This document shows positions 15,841-24,802 of a DNA stretch of 64,000 bases, piece after piece. How positions within the stretch are numbered: the first letter of the stretch is position 1; each line of letters opens with the position of its first letter. Made by a program: the position numbers and the translations under genes. The stretch spans positions 1-64,000 of the forward strand of contig JAJCYH010000011.1 in NCBI GenBank assembly GCA_029262995.1, written 5' to 3'. Source of the DNA: Saprospiraceae bacterium. Lineage in GTDB: Bacteria; Bacteroidota; Bacteroidia; Chitinophagales; Saprospiraceae. The notes beneath the pieces are model-generated. The model was not told where the DNA came from. It did not search any database and saw only the letters and a list, made by a program, of their open reading frames with translations.

Positions 15841-16474
15841 CAAAATTAACATAAACAGTAATACTCTCTTTTTAATTGGTTCAGAAGAGTTGATGGATTA
15901 TAAAAAAAAGGACTTTGGATTAATAGCTCCTTATTCGGGAAAGACAAAGATGTTACTTTCTTATATTGATATGCTAGAGAAAACCAATAGAATTAATACT
16001 CTAGCAATTCATTATCCTAATCTAAAAGAATTAAAAGACGATTTTGAATCTTTAATGAAAGTGATCAGGGCAAGTGGTGGCGTTGTAGTTGATGAAAAAG
16101 ACAAAGTTCTAATGATATTTAGACGAGGATCATGGGATTTACCAAAGGGTAAAATTGATGAAGGAGAAAAGAAAAAGACAGCTGCAATAAGAGAAGTAAT
16201 AGAGGAGACAGGAGTTAATAATCCGATCATAATAAAAAAGCTTAAAAAGACACGTCATGTCTACCGACTTAAAAATGGGACAAGAGCATTAAAACTAACG
16301 TATTGGTACCTCATGAGTGCTCAAAACCAGAAACTAACCCCTCAAACATCTGAAGATATTGTAGAAGCAAAATGGGCAAACCCACAGTCTATGTTGACTA
16401 AGAATTTGCCCATGTATGATAATATCTTTGACGTATTATCGGAATCTGGTCATCTTAAAACATCAGAGGTCTAA
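15836..16474 (+). CDS. NUDIX hydrolase
   Basis: Hydrolyses a nucleoside-diphosphate-linked substrate that cannot be specified. It is 212 residues long; the first about 75 residues are a separate alpha/beta stretch found in a Bacteroidota NUDIX subgroup. The NUDIX domain begins at GGVVVDEKDKVLMIFRR. The NUDIX box runs from Gly105 to about Val127 with the full G-x5-E-x7-R-E-x2-E-E-x-G pattern (Glu110/111, Arg119-Glu120, Glu123-Glu124). WDLPKGKIDEGE is diagnostic. The start is inferred from frame and length; it lies within the pyrE promoter. Its 3' end overlaps the convergent metalloprotease gene by 12 nt. Confidence 0.9.
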   Translation: MYKININSNTLFLIGSEELMDYKKKDFGLIAPYSGKTKMLLSYIDMLEKTNRINTLAIHYPNLKELKDDFESLMKVIRASGGVVVDEKDKVLMIFRRGSWDLPKGKIDEGEKKKTAAIREVIEETGVNNPIIIKKLKKTRHVYRLKNGTRALKLTYWYLMSAQNQKLTPQTSEDIVEAKWANPQSMLTKNLPMYDNIFDVLSESGHLKTSEV

Positions 16475-18883
16475 GATCTTTTTTATACTGTTTTTAAGCG
16501 CTAAAACATGGATGTTACTTTCATCCACAGCTTCAAATCTTTTGTGCAACTTATGCAAACTTGCAAGCGCATGACTACTTAATTCAGTATGCATTCCAGC
16601 AGTATCTGCAGATTTAAGAATTGCTTTTAATTTTGCAATATACATTCTATGTAAATTCCGCCTTAATATGCCAGCGTTCTCATCCTCGATATCAGAATAG
16701 ATATTAGCTTCTATACTACCAAAGAATTCTGATAATTTATAGGCTTTATTTCCATTGAGTAATTCGTTTTCAATCATTCGATTGCACCTGTCTTCTCTCA
16801 TCATCAAAGCAAGCGCATAATTTTGGGCACGACTAACCGGTTCAATTGTCTCATCATTTGAAATCCTCGTCATAATTTCAATATCAATAAGCCAATTTGG
16901 TGTGTTTAAAACATTATCAATGATAAATTGAGTAGCTTTTTTTTGTTTAGATTTAGGAACATGCACATAAGCTGCATCACCTTGATCAGCCGTTTTATGA
17001 TATTCATAGACGCCTCCAATATTATTGGCTACATGCCCAATATATCTTCTGAATTGACCATTCAATTGAGAATACATTTCGTCTAGTTGTGCATAATTTT
17101 TTCCTTCTTCATAGGACCATTCTCTTAATTGAGGTAATATTCTCTTTAAGTTTTTGACACCTAAAGTACTGGCATACACCGCATCATCACCGATGTCTTC
17201 TGTTTGTGAGGAAGGGTCAATAACTCGTCCTTGCTGTCTTCCATATCGGTAAATAGGATCATTAGCTCGTTCTTTTACCCATACATTTGTGATTTTCGCA
17301 TCTTCTTCTGGGTCTGTAACATCCCTGTTTAATTTATAACCATAAAGAATTGACCATTTATCATAAGGACCAATATTTGGTAATAATGCCACATCACCAT
17401 CTTCTGGTTGAGCTACATAATTGAATCTTGCATAATCCATGATAGAAGGTGCTGTACCCATTTTTTGCGTAAAGCTTGGAGACCTTAAAGAATCAACTGG
17501 ATAAGCAACTGAAGAACCCATATTATGCGGTAATCCTAAAGTATGGCCTACCTCATGAGAAGAGACAAATTGAATTAATCTTCCCATTACCTCATCACTA
17601 AATTTTACAGATCGTGCATCTTTGTTTATCGCACCCGTCTGGATCAGAAACCAATTTCTAAGTGTACTAAGGATATTGTGATACCAGATAATGTCACTTT
17701 CCAGAATTTCACCTGTTCTTGGATCATGAACATGAGGTCCCATTGCATTTTGAATATCTGTAGATACATATCTTATCACAGAATACCTTACATCTTCAGG
17801 CGACCAATCAGGATCTTCTTCTTTTGTTGGTGGATCTTTGGCAAATATCGCATTTTTAAAGCCTGCTTGTTCAAATGCAATTTGCCATGCATCGACACCC
17901 TTTTTAAGCCAAGGCCTCCATTTTTCTGGCGTTGCTGGATCAATATAATAAACAATTGGTTTTACAGGTTCAACCAATTCTCCTCTTTCATAAGCATCCC
18001 AGTCAGAAGGCTCAAGTCTCCATCTTGCAATATATCGCTTATTATCAGCACGTTGAGCATCGGAGCTATAGTCTGTCTGGCTAACTGAAAAATAACCGAC
18101 ACGATCATCATAATATCTTTTCATCCAAGGGTTCTCAGGAAGCAATATGATGGATTGGTTCAGTTCGACAGAAAGAGTACCCGTTACTCTATTGTCAGGC
18201 AAACTGGTTCCAGTATAAGTCATTACATGTTTGACTTCAATATTTTTCGGAAAGGATTTAATGTTATTTATAAAACTTTTATCCTTTGCTAAACTTCTGA
18301 TACCAAATGATTTTCTTTGGAATGAGCTTAATGCTCCAATCATTTCAACATCAGTTTCAAAGAGGGGATTAATTTTTATAACGACATGACTAGAGTCCTT
18401 GCTGTAAGCGGCAACATCAAAGACACTGATTATAGGTTCGAAATTGTTGTTCTTTACCGAGTTATAAATCGGGTCTTCAAAGTCAGCGACACTATTGTAG
18501 GAAACAGATCTCAACATGACTCTGTTACCATTGTGTTGCCATCTAATAACTTGCTGAGGTCTTGATTTGACACCGGCTCCACCAAAATTTAAGTTTTTAA
18601 CAAAACCAGAAATTCTAGTAACGATTAACATTTCTTTCTCCATTAGTTCTTTTGGGATCTCGAAAAAGAAATCATTGTCAATTTGGTGGGTAATAATTAG
18701 TCCGGAATCTGTAACTGCTTCTTTGGTTATGACTTCCGAATACTTTTTAATCTTGTCCTTTTTCTTGCTATCTTTCTTTTTGTCTGTTTTGGTTTCAGGT
18801 TTTTTTCTCTGAAATATCTGCGCCTCAGAATTATAGGAAAAAAGAAATAGAAAAATAAAGCTTAATAGGGTTATTCGTTTCAT
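16463..18883 (-). CDS. secreted zinc-dependent metalloprotease (DUF5117/DUF5118/DUF4953 type)
   Basis: Exported metalloprotease of 806 residues with a signal peptide (ITLLSFIFLFLFSYNSEAQ). A Lys-rich linker follows (about 25-50). The zinc site is HEVGHTLGLPHN with the first His at residue 443, an extended metzincin-like HExxHxxGxxH. The sequence DIQNAMGPHVHDPRTGEI upstream and PSIMDYARFNYVAQPEDGD downstream are characteristic of this Bacteroidota family of DUF5117-containing proteins; the Met in SIMDY would be the Met-turn. Monocistronic, it converges on the NUDIX gene with a 12-nt overlap. Its role is probably extracytoplasmic protein degradation; substrates are unknown. Confidence 0.88.
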   Translation of the reverse strand: MKRITLLSFIFLFLFSYNSEAQIFQRKKPETKTDKKKDSKKKDKIKKYSEVITKEAVTDSGLIITHQIDNDFFFEIPKELMEKEMLIVTRISGFVKNLNFGGAGVKSRPQQVIRWQHNGNRVMLRSVSYNSVADFEDPIYNSVKNNNFEPIISVFDVAAYSKDSSHVVIKINPLFETDVEMIGALSSFQRKSFGIRSLAKDKSFINNIKSFPKNIEVKHVMTYTGTSLPDNRVTGTLSVELNQSIILLPENPWMKRYYDDRVGYFSVSQTDYSSDAQRADNKRYIARWRLEPSDWDAYERGELVEPVKPIVYYIDPATPEKWRPWLKKGVDAWQIAFEQAGFKNAIFAKDPPTKEEDPDWSPEDVRYSVIRYVSTDIQNAMGPHVHDPRTGEILESDIIWYHNILSTLRNWFLIQTGAINKDARSVKFSDEVMGRLIQFVSSHEVGHTLGLPHNMGSSVAYPVDSLRSPSFTQKMGTAPSIMDYARFNYVAQPEDGDVALLPNIGPYDKWSILYGYKLNRDVTDPEEDAKITNVWVKERANDPIYRYGRQQGRVIDPSSQTEDIGDDAVYASTLGVKNLKRILPQLREWSYEEGKNYAQLDEMYSQLNGQFRRYIGHVANNIGGVYEYHKTADQGDAAYVHVPKSKQKKATQFIIDNVLNTPNWLIDIEIMTRISNDETIEPVSRAQNYALALMMREDRCNRMIENELLNGNKAYKLSEFFGSIEANIYSDIEDENAGILRRNLHRMYIAKLKAILKSADTAGMHTELSSHALASLHKLHKRFEAVDESNIHVLALKNSIKKILDL

Positions 18884-19047
18884 TGATAAAATTTAAGTTC
18901 GCAAAATACAAATGTTTGTTACAAAAAAAAGTGCAATTACGAAATTTGCCACTCAGTTAAATTGTAAATCTGATATTTTGGAATGTTAATTTTCTCTCAT
19001 ATAACATTTTTTTTTCATATAATTGATTTGCTTTGCTTAATTGTCAG

Positions 19048-19084
19048 TAAAATATTCTTTCTTTGTATCGAATAGAATATTTTA
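19048..19084. repeat. perfect 11-base inverted repeat upstream of nusB
   Basis: TAAAATATTCT (19048-19058) and AGAATATTTTA (19074-19084) are perfect inverted arms with a 15-nt spacer, 27 nt upstream of the nusB ATG. The spacer contains TTTCTTTG when read with the end of the left arm (19058-19065), one mismatch from a -7 element. TTTG at 19032-19035 lies 22 nt before it. The repeat could thus be an operator straddling the promoter, or a leader hairpin. No T-run follows, so it is not a standard terminator. Confidence 0.55.
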
Positions 19085-19111
19085 TGGCGAAGCATAAAAA
19101 TGTTTGTGTAA

Positions 19112-20047
19112 ATGCTAAGTAGAAGAAGCGTCCGAGTAAAAGTAATGCAGTTATTATATACCCAAGACCGGGATGAAAGTATCACGATCAATCATCTCAT
19201 AAAGTCTTATCATCCGTATATTGACCTGAGTTATGAACTTTTCCTTTTCAGTCTGTATGTAATAGAGCAAATTTGTAATTGCTCCACTGAAGATATGATT
19301 AAACGTCATGCTAAACATCTTCCCTTAGATTACGATAAGAAATTTACAGACAAGCTGGTAACCAATCCTATTATCAGTTCCATTAAAACCAATAGTTACC
19401 TTCAAAAGAATTTTGAGAAAAAGAAGTTTGAGTCAAAGATTAACAAGGATTACCCTATTAAAATTTATGATGCTTTCGCAAAAAGTGAGGCGTATAAAAA
19501 CTTCATTCTTGAAGAAAACGACAGCCAGTCTTTAAAAGAACTTTTACTTGAAATGTATAGATTCTGTCGTCAGGATGAATATTTTAATGAAGTTTTGGAA
19601 GATTCTTATTACAATTGGTTGGATGACAAATCCCTAATAGTAGGCGCGGTTAAAAAATATATCAAAGGCCTTCCTTCTGATAATGAGAAAATGTTTGAAG
19701 AATTTATTCCAGACAGTGAAACCGTTGATGAATTCGGTTCTGAACTCCTCAAAAAGTCTTTGAATAAAAAAGAAGAATTCATGGAAATCATCATTCCGGT
19801 ACTTGAAAACTGGGATCATGAAAGGTTAGCCATAGTTGATACAATACTATTAAGAATGGCCTTGTGCGAAATGATGGATTTTCCGACAATACCATCAAAA
19901 GTTACACTTAATGAATATGTTGAACTTGCCAAACAGTACAGCACAGCCAAAAGCAAGGAATTTATCAATGGAATTCTTGACAAATTGATGAAAAACATCG
20001 AAGGAGAAATTGAGGCAAAATCTGGATCAGAAGAAGAATCTACTTAA
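19112..20047 (+). CDS. nusB: NusB family transcription antitermination protein (long Bacteroidota form)
   Basis: Binds boxA RNA with NusE/S10 and supports rRNA antitermination. It is 311 residues against about 140 in Escherichia coli, but long NusB proteins are normal in Bacteroidota. SRRSVRVKVMQLLYTQ at the start matches the NusB N-terminal helix. The conserved C-terminal half (about 220-295) contains ENWDHERLAIVDTILLRMAL, EMMDFPTIPSKVTLNEYVEL and STAKSKEFINGILDKL. The middle about 120 residues are a lineage-specific helical insertion. A perfect inverted repeat lies just upstream and could regulate it. Confidence 0.92.
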   Translation: MLSRRSVRVKVMQLLYTQDRDESITINHLIKSYHPYIDLSYELFLFSLYVIEQICNCSTEDMIKRHAKHLPLDYDKKFTDKLVTNPIISSIKTNSYLQKNFEKKKFESKINKDYPIKIYDAFAKSEAYKNFILEENDSQSLKELLLEMYRFCRQDEYFNEVLEDSYYNWLDDKSLIVGAVKKYIKGLPSDNEKMFEEFIPDSETVDEFGSELLKKSLNKKEEFMEIIIPVLENWDHERLAIVDTILLRMALCEMMDFPTIPSKVTLNEYVELAKQYSTAKSKEFINGILDKLMKNIEGEIEAKSGSEEEST

Positions 20048-20231
20048 AAATTACGATTATCCAGAACTAAATACGCATTTACGACGTTTTATAAAAAAAC
20101 ATCATACAAATATTTGATATTTATATATATTGTTATGATCTTTTGTTGTAATTAGAGTTACTGTTAGAGTCTACCCCAAAATGAGTTAGTAGAATCCGTA
20201 AGGAATTTATCTTAACAAAAATTTTATTCCC

Positions 20232-20846
20232 ATGAAATTCTTCCCCAAATTTGGCTTATTATTAAGTCTTGTCTTGACTACCCATCTTGGCATTTCACAG
20301 TCTGCTGTAATATTGATTAATGAAAAACCAACACGTGTGGTTTTAAAGAACGGTGATATTGCTGAGGTTAAAAACCTTGTACCTAGATATATGGATGGTT
20401 ATAAAAGGTCTCCTAAAGATGATTTTATCAAATTGCCATTTGAATTTCTAAATGATAATAGGGCTATGGCTTCAAGTACAAGTGATACTCCAGTAATTGA
20501 GGAGTTTATCGTCTCTGAAAGTGTTAACAATGAGAATTATGAGGAGGACATAACAGATTCTGAAGACAAAGCAGTTTACTTTGATTTTGATTCTGCTATT
20601 CTAACAGCTGAAGCACTAGAAGCAATTAAGAGTTATTCGACTGAAATAAAGGAGAATAAGATTCAGTCTATTCTGCTTAAATCATGGTATAAGAGTGGTG
20701 ATTCTAATAGCTATGAATTAATCAATAACAGATTGACGGCATGTAGGCAATATTTAGAAGCCAATGGTGTTCCATCAAACTTGATATTGACTTCAACAGT
20801 AGGTTCAAACAGAGAATCTAGGTTCGTTTCAATCTTAATTAACTAG
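20232..20846 (+). CDS. OmpA-like C-terminal domain exported protein
   Basis: Exported protein of 204 residues with a signal peptide (FGLLLSLVLTTHLGISQS). The N-terminal half is low in recognisable features and ends in an acidic linker (ENYEEDITDSEDK). The C-terminal about 90 residues resemble a divergent OmpA/MotB peptidoglycan-binding domain: VYFDFDSAILTAEALEAIKS, a strand ILLKSWYKSGD, NNRLTACRQYLEANGVPSN and a final VSILIN. The usual peptidoglycan-binding Asp and Arg pattern is only partly kept. It is separated from nusB by 184 bases and from guaA by 75. It probably sits in the periplasm; the function is inferred from domain type only. Confidence 0.65.
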   Translation: MKFFPKFGLLLSLVLTTHLGISQSAVILINEKPTRVVLKNGDIAEVKNLVPRYMDGYKRSPKDDFIKLPFEFLNDNRAMASSTSDTPVIEEFIVSESVNNENYEEDITDSEDKAVYFDFDSAILTAEALEAIKSYSTEIKENKIQSILLKSWYKSGDSNSYELINNRLTACRQYLEANGVPSNLILTSTVGSNRESRFVSILIN

Positions 20847-20906
20847 AATCATTTTAAGTAGATTTTTACTTGAGACTTAGTTTACCATTATCTGAGTGAG
20901 GTTGGT

Positions 20907-20914
20907 TATATTTG
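20907..20914 (+). promoter_or_regulatory. -7 promoter element of guaA
   Basis: TATATTTG is a perfect TAnnTTTG element ending 7 nt before the guaA ATG at 20922, which predicts an extremely short or absent leader. No good -33 TTG is seen. Confidence 0.4.
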
Positions 20915-20921
20915 TTGCCCA

Positions 20922-22460
20922 ATGGAAAAGATAATAATTCTCGATTTCGGGTCCCAATACACCCAACTTATAGCCAGACGTTTGAGGGAACTAAACGTTT
21001 ATTCTGAAATTCATCCTTTCAACTGGGATATTGATGTGAGTGACGATTCAGTGCGTGCTTATATTTTATCTGGTAGTCCTTGTTCAGTGAATGATCCAGA
21101 TCATTTTGAACTTGATGTCAAAGCTCTTTTGAATCATAGACCTGTATTAGGCATTTGTTATGGAGCTCAGTTGGCAGCCTCTCAACTAGGAGGTAAAGTA
21201 GAGAGATCTTCCAAAAGAGAATATGGCAAAGCACTTGTAAACTTGAATTCTGATGACCAATTGTTTGCTGGCATCAATTCTAGTTCTCAGGTTTGGATGT
21301 CTCATGCGGATACAATCTTAGAGCTTCCTAAAGTCTTTGAGTTGCTCGCCAGTACAGAAAGCATTCCAATTGCTGCATTCCGCTCAAAGGAAAAGATATT
21401 TAAAAATAGCTTTCACGGCTTACAATTCCATCCAGAAGTTACACATTCTCTTGATGGTGAAGCCATTTTGGATAATTTCATTGTTCATATTGCCAGCTGT
21501 TCTAAAGAATGGAATCCTGATTCTTTTATTGAATCCAGTATAAAAGATATTCAAGACCAAGTAGGTGATGAAAAAGTAATTCTTGGATTATCAGGAGGCG
21601 TAGACTCTACAGTAGCTGCTATATTGCTTCACAAAGCAATTGGAAAGAATCTTACCGGAATTTTTGTCAATAATGGATTACTCCGAAAAAATGAATTTGA
21701 TGAGGTGTTAAAGGATTACGAAGTACTGGGTCTAAATGTGATAGGCATTGATGTAAAAGAAGAATTCATAAGCGAACTCATTGGCATTTCTGATCCTGAA
21801 GAAAAAAGGAAAATCATTGGTAGAGTGTTTATTGAGGTTTTTGATAAAGTGGCACACAGTCTTCCAGATGTTAAATGGCTTGCTCAAGGCACAATTTATC
21901 CAGATGTCATTGAATCCGTTTCTGTAAAAGGTCCTTCAGCAACGATCAAATCTCACCATAATGTAGGCGGATTGCCTGATATATTAAATCTAAAACTTTT
22001 GGAACCCCTCCGGTCATTATTTAAAGATGAAGTGAGAGCCGTTGGTCGTAATCTTGGAATCCCAAATAGTTTTATTGATAGACACCCTTTTCCTGGTCCC
22101 GGTATGGCGATTAGGGTTTTAGGAGAAATAACAAAAGAGAAACTATTGCTTAACCAAGAAGCTGACCATATTTATATAAGCAAACTAAAGTCTAGTGGAT
22201 GGTATGATAAAGTTTGGCAGGCAGGCACAATTTTATTACCCGTCAAATCCGTTGGAGTAATGGGCGATGAAAGAACATATGAGTTTACCATTGCCCTCAG
22301 AGCGGTGGATTCTAATGATGGAATGACAGCGGAATGGAGTAAATTGCCATATGAGTTATTGGCAGATATATCTAATGAAATTATTAATCAAGTGAAAGGA
22401 ATCAATAGAGTAGTATATGATATCAGCACCAAGCCTCCTGCAACAATTGAATGGGAATAA
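20922..22460 (+). CDS. guaA: GMP synthase (glutamine-hydrolysing)
   Basis: Amidates XMP to GMP using glutamine and ATP. The 512 residues match full-length two-domain GuaA. The class I glutamine amidotransferase triad is Cys79 (GICYGAQL), His170 and Glu172 (LQFHPEV). The ATP-pyrophosphatase P-loop SGGVDS is at 224-229. The C-terminal dimerisation region contains [15 protein letters not shown] and ends KPPATIEWE, as in other GuaA. It heads a plus-strand series of closely packed genes; the lipoprotein gene starts 1 nt after the stop codon. Confidence 0.97.
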   Translation: MEKIIILDFGSQYTQLIARRLRELNVYSEIHPFNWDIDVSDDSVRAYILSGSPCSVNDPDHFELDVKALLNHRPVLGICYGAQLAASQLGGKVERSSKREYGKALVNLNSDDQLFAGINSSSQVWMSHADTILELPKVFELLASTESIPIAAFRSKEKIFKNSFHGLQFHPEVTHSLDGEAILDNFIVHIASCSKEWNPDSFIESSIKDIQDQVGDEKVILGLSGGVDSTVAAILLHKAIGKNLTGIFVNNGLLRKNEFDEVLKDYEVLGLNVIGIDVKEEFISELIGISDPEEKRKIIGRVFIEVFDKVAHSLPDVKWLAQGTIYPDVIESVSVKGPSATIKSHHNVGGLPDILNLKLLEPLRSLFKDEVRAVGRNLGIPNSFIDRHPFPGPGMAIRVLGEITKEKLLLNQEADHIYISKLKSSGWYDKVWQAGTILLPVKSVGVMGDERTYEFTIALRAVDSNDGMTAEWSKLPYELLADISNEIINQVKGINRVVYDISTKPPATIEWE

Positions 22461-22461
22461 T

Positions 22462-23796
22462 ATGATAAGATATATTGCTCTAGTCTTATTTTGCTCTTTT
22501 ATGCTAGCTTGCTCTGGCACTAAACCGAAATCTACAAATCCAAGAAAGCCTATTGAAGATATTCCAGTTGTAGATAGTGAAGATGAAGACATTGCTACAG
22601 AAATTGATACCATTTACTGGACCGAAATAGACAGAACGATTGACTATGAATCAGCAATCGAAGAACTGATCATGGAAAAGAAGGATGTTTACAATATTAA
22701 ATTGTTGTTCCCATTTGAAATTTCAAAAAACGATAACAGAGATATCAATAAGCCCGAAACCAAATTAGGCAGAATGACTCATTATTACGCAGGTGTTTTA
22801 ATGGCTCTTGATCAACTGGATAAAGAAGGTATAAGCTTAAATATAGAAACCTACGATGCTGAATCTGGAAGATTTGAAGACAAACTTCAATCTTGTAAAG
22901 ACTCCGATGTTATCATAGGACCAAGAAATTCTGATCAATTGTCAGTTGTAGCAAATTTTGGGAAAGTCAACGAAATTGCGGTAGTCTCTCCTTGGAAAAC
23001 TGGCTCTAAAATTTCTCAAGATAATCCCTTTTTTATCCAGATGAAAACCGGCCTGAAAGATCACTTCTATAAAATTGTCGAGCATGCAAAAGATGCTTTT
23101 AATAATGAGAATATTTATATTATAGGGAGAAAAAATCGAAGGGAAGATGAAATTTATATTCAAATAATGCAATCTATGTCTGCTGCTATTGATGGAAAGG
23201 AAGAAGATGATGTGTTAAATGTTTATTATATCGATGAAGATTCTCTGGCAATAGGGAGAACAGTGTTTGATCCTATATTTGCAAAAGGTCAAAAGAATTG
23301 TTTTATATTACCTAATTGGTCTTTTTCAACTGATGAGGACTTTGTTTATAATGTCACCCGAAAATTAAGCGGGGAAAAAGGTCTAGAAGATGTAACCCTA
23401 TACGGAATGCCAATTCTTTATGAGTCTGAGAAAATTAAATTCGAGCTATACCGGAATTTGAAAATGAGAGTATGTAGATCAAGTTTTGTCGACAGAGAAT
23501 CTCCTATTGTGAATGCGTTCAGACAGTCATACTTTATGAGATATAAAGATTTTCCAAGTGATGAGGCATTCGAAGCATATGACATGATGATTTTTATTGG
23601 AAGAAACCTGTTCAATTACGGCAGAAAATTTCAATATTTTCTCGATCGATATGAATCAAGTTTGTTGCAAACGAAATTTGAAATTGAAAGAGTGTATGAT
23701 GAAGATCAAGGAGATTCATTTCAGGATATACAATATTTTCAGAATAAGCATTTGTATATTCTAAGATTTGAGAATGATAGGTTTGTAGCAAATTAA
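22462..23796 (+). CDS. lipoprotein with a type 1 periplasmic-binding-protein fold
   Basis: Predicted 444-residue lipoprotein. The ATG at 22462, directly after guaA, gives a proper lipoprotein signal (ALVLFCSFMLAC, Cys17); a longer frame from 22417 overlaps guaA and would bury it. After an acidic linker the segment IKLLFPFEISKND and the following GVLMALDQLDKEGISLNIETYDAE resemble the first lobe of ABC-type/leucine-binding periplasmic proteins, with SDVIIGPRNSDQLSVVANF and IAVVSPW matching the second. Related proteins, often with LysM domains, sit next to guaA in other Bacteroidota as far as I recall; no LysM repeat is visible here. No transporter genes are adjacent, so a role in uptake is not supported. 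Confidence 0.75.
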   Translation: MIRYIALVLFCSFMLACSGTKPKSTNPRKPIEDIPVVDSEDEDIATEIDTIYWTEIDRTIDYESAIEELIMEKKDVYNIKLLFPFEISKNDNRDINKPETKLGRMTHYYAGVLMALDQLDKEGISLNIETYDAESGRFEDKLQSCKDSDVIIGPRNSDQLSVVANFGKVNEIAVVSPWKTGSKISQDNPFFIQMKTGLKDHFYKIVEHAKDAFNNENIYIIGRKNRREDEIYIQIMQSMSAAIDGKEEDDVLNVYYIDEDSLAIGRTVFDPIFAKGQKNCFILPNWSFSTDEDFVYNVTRKLSGEKGLEDVTLYGMPILYESEKIKFELYRNLKMRVCRSSFVDRESPIVNAFRQSYFMRYKDFPSDEAFEAYDMMIFIGRNLFNYGRKFQYFLDRYESSLLQTKFEIERVYDEDQGDSFQDIQYFQNKHLYILRFENDRFVAN

Positions 23797-23803
23797 TCTA
23801 GCT

Positions 23804-24427
23804 ATGTCATTAATTACAGATAATCGAAAAGATAAATTTGAAAGAGTAGCTGCATTCCGTCAGAACATGACTGTAATTCTTGAAAATGTTCACGACCCTC
23901 ATAATATAGGTGCTGTTTTAAGATCATGTGATGCAGTTGGTATAGATGAAATCTTTGTGCTCTATTCTGACCTTAAATATGACTTCGAAAAACTAGAATA
24001 CCTAAACAGTAGTTCAACAGGTGTTAGGAAATGGATGCAAGTACATTGCTTTAGAGATATAAAACAATGCTTTGAAAGCGTTAAGAAACGATACAATAAA
24101 GTTCTTGCTACACATTTGAATAATGAAGCAACCTCAATATATGACAATGACCTTACTGAAAAAATTGCTTTCTTGTTTGGTAATGAACGCGATGGCTTAA
24201 CTAATGAGGCATTGGAAATGGCTGATGGAAATATAAAAATACCTCAATTTGGAATGGCCCAAAGTTTAAATATTTCTGTTGCATGTGCCATAACTATATA
24301 TGAAGCACAGAGACAACGCAATGCATCCGGTCTTTATAAAAACACATTAAAAGATAATGACAGTTGGAGGAATTCAATATATAAACGTTTTGTAGACAAA
24401 CAGGAAGAGAGTTATAGGAAATCCTGA
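23804..24427 (+). CDS. TrmH-family RNA 2'-O-methyltransferase
   Basis: SPOUT-class methyltransferase of 207 residues acting on a ribose in tRNA or rRNA. The family motifs are VHDPHNIGAVLRSCDAVG (motif 1, with the catalytic Arg), FLFGNERDGLTNEALEMAD (motif 2) and IPQFGMAQSLNISVACAI (motif 3). The short N-terminal region and position-18-like motifs suggest tRNA Gm18 methylase (TrmH) as the most likely activity, but rRNA targets cannot be excluded. It starts 8 nt after the lipoprotein gene and is likely cotranscribed with guaA. Confidence 0.88.
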   Translation: MSLITDNRKDKFERVAAFRQNMTVILENVHDPHNIGAVLRSCDAVGIDEIFVLYSDLKYDFEKLEYLNSSSTGVRKWMQVHCFRDIKQCFESVKKRYNKVLATHLNNEATSIYDNDLTEKIAFLFGNERDGLTNEALEMADGNIKIPQFGMAQSLNISVACAITIYEAQRQRNASGLYKNTLKDNDSWRNSIYKRFVDKQEESYRKS

Positions 24428-24444
24428 TCAATAAAGATTCAATC

Positions 24445-24801
24445 ATGGATATAGAATATTTTCGAAATTATTGTCTTTCAAAAAAAGCCGTTGAGGAATG
24501 TCTTCCCTTTGATGAGGTAACTCTTGTATTCAAAGTAATGGGTAAAATTTTTGCGATTCTTCCTCTAAATGACGAAGTGGCTAAAGTTAATTTGAAAGCA
24601 GACCCTGAAAGGAGTATGGAGTTAAGAGAGCAACACTTTCAAATTATTCCAGGATTCCATATGAATAAGAAACATTGGAATACAGTATCAATCGACGATG
24701 GACTAGACGATAAATTAATTCTTGAACTGGTAGACCATTCCTATGAATTAATCGTAAACAAGCTTCCAAAAAAGCTTCAGGAAGAATATCATCAATTATA
24801 A
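24445..24801 (+). CDS. MmcQ/YjbR family protein
   Basis: Small cytosolic protein of 118 residues of the MmcQ/YjbR family, which has a CyaY-like fold; some structures suggest DNA binding, but the function is not established. The signature is a start of YFRNYCLSKKAVEECLPF, VFKVMGKIFAIL, VNLKADPERSMELREQ and PGFHMNKKHWNTVSID. It lies 17 nt after the TrmH-like gene and ends 1 nt before the TTG start of the FAD oxidoreductase. Confidence 0.88.
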   Translation: MDIEYFRNYCLSKKAVEECLPFDEVTLVFKVMGKIFAILPLNDEVAKVNLKADPERSMELREQHFQIIPGFHMNKKHWNTVSIDDGLDDKLILELVDHSYELIVNKLPKKLQEEYHQL

Positions 24802-24802
24802 A

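Noticed and set aside
17678-18088. 136-codon plus-strand open frame within the metalloprotease gene
   Set aside because: Antisense shadow rich in Ile, Phe, Cys and Arg, as expected from reverse reading of the real gene; no family features.
20856-20871. Small hairpin AAGTA/TACTT after the OmpA-like gene as a terminator
   Set aside because: Only five pairs and no T-run after it; likely chance in AT-rich sequence.
22417-22461. Longer start for the lipoprotein after guaA
   Set aside because: The extra 15 residues overlap guaA and would bury the lipoprotein signal; ATG 22462 gives a proper lipobox.
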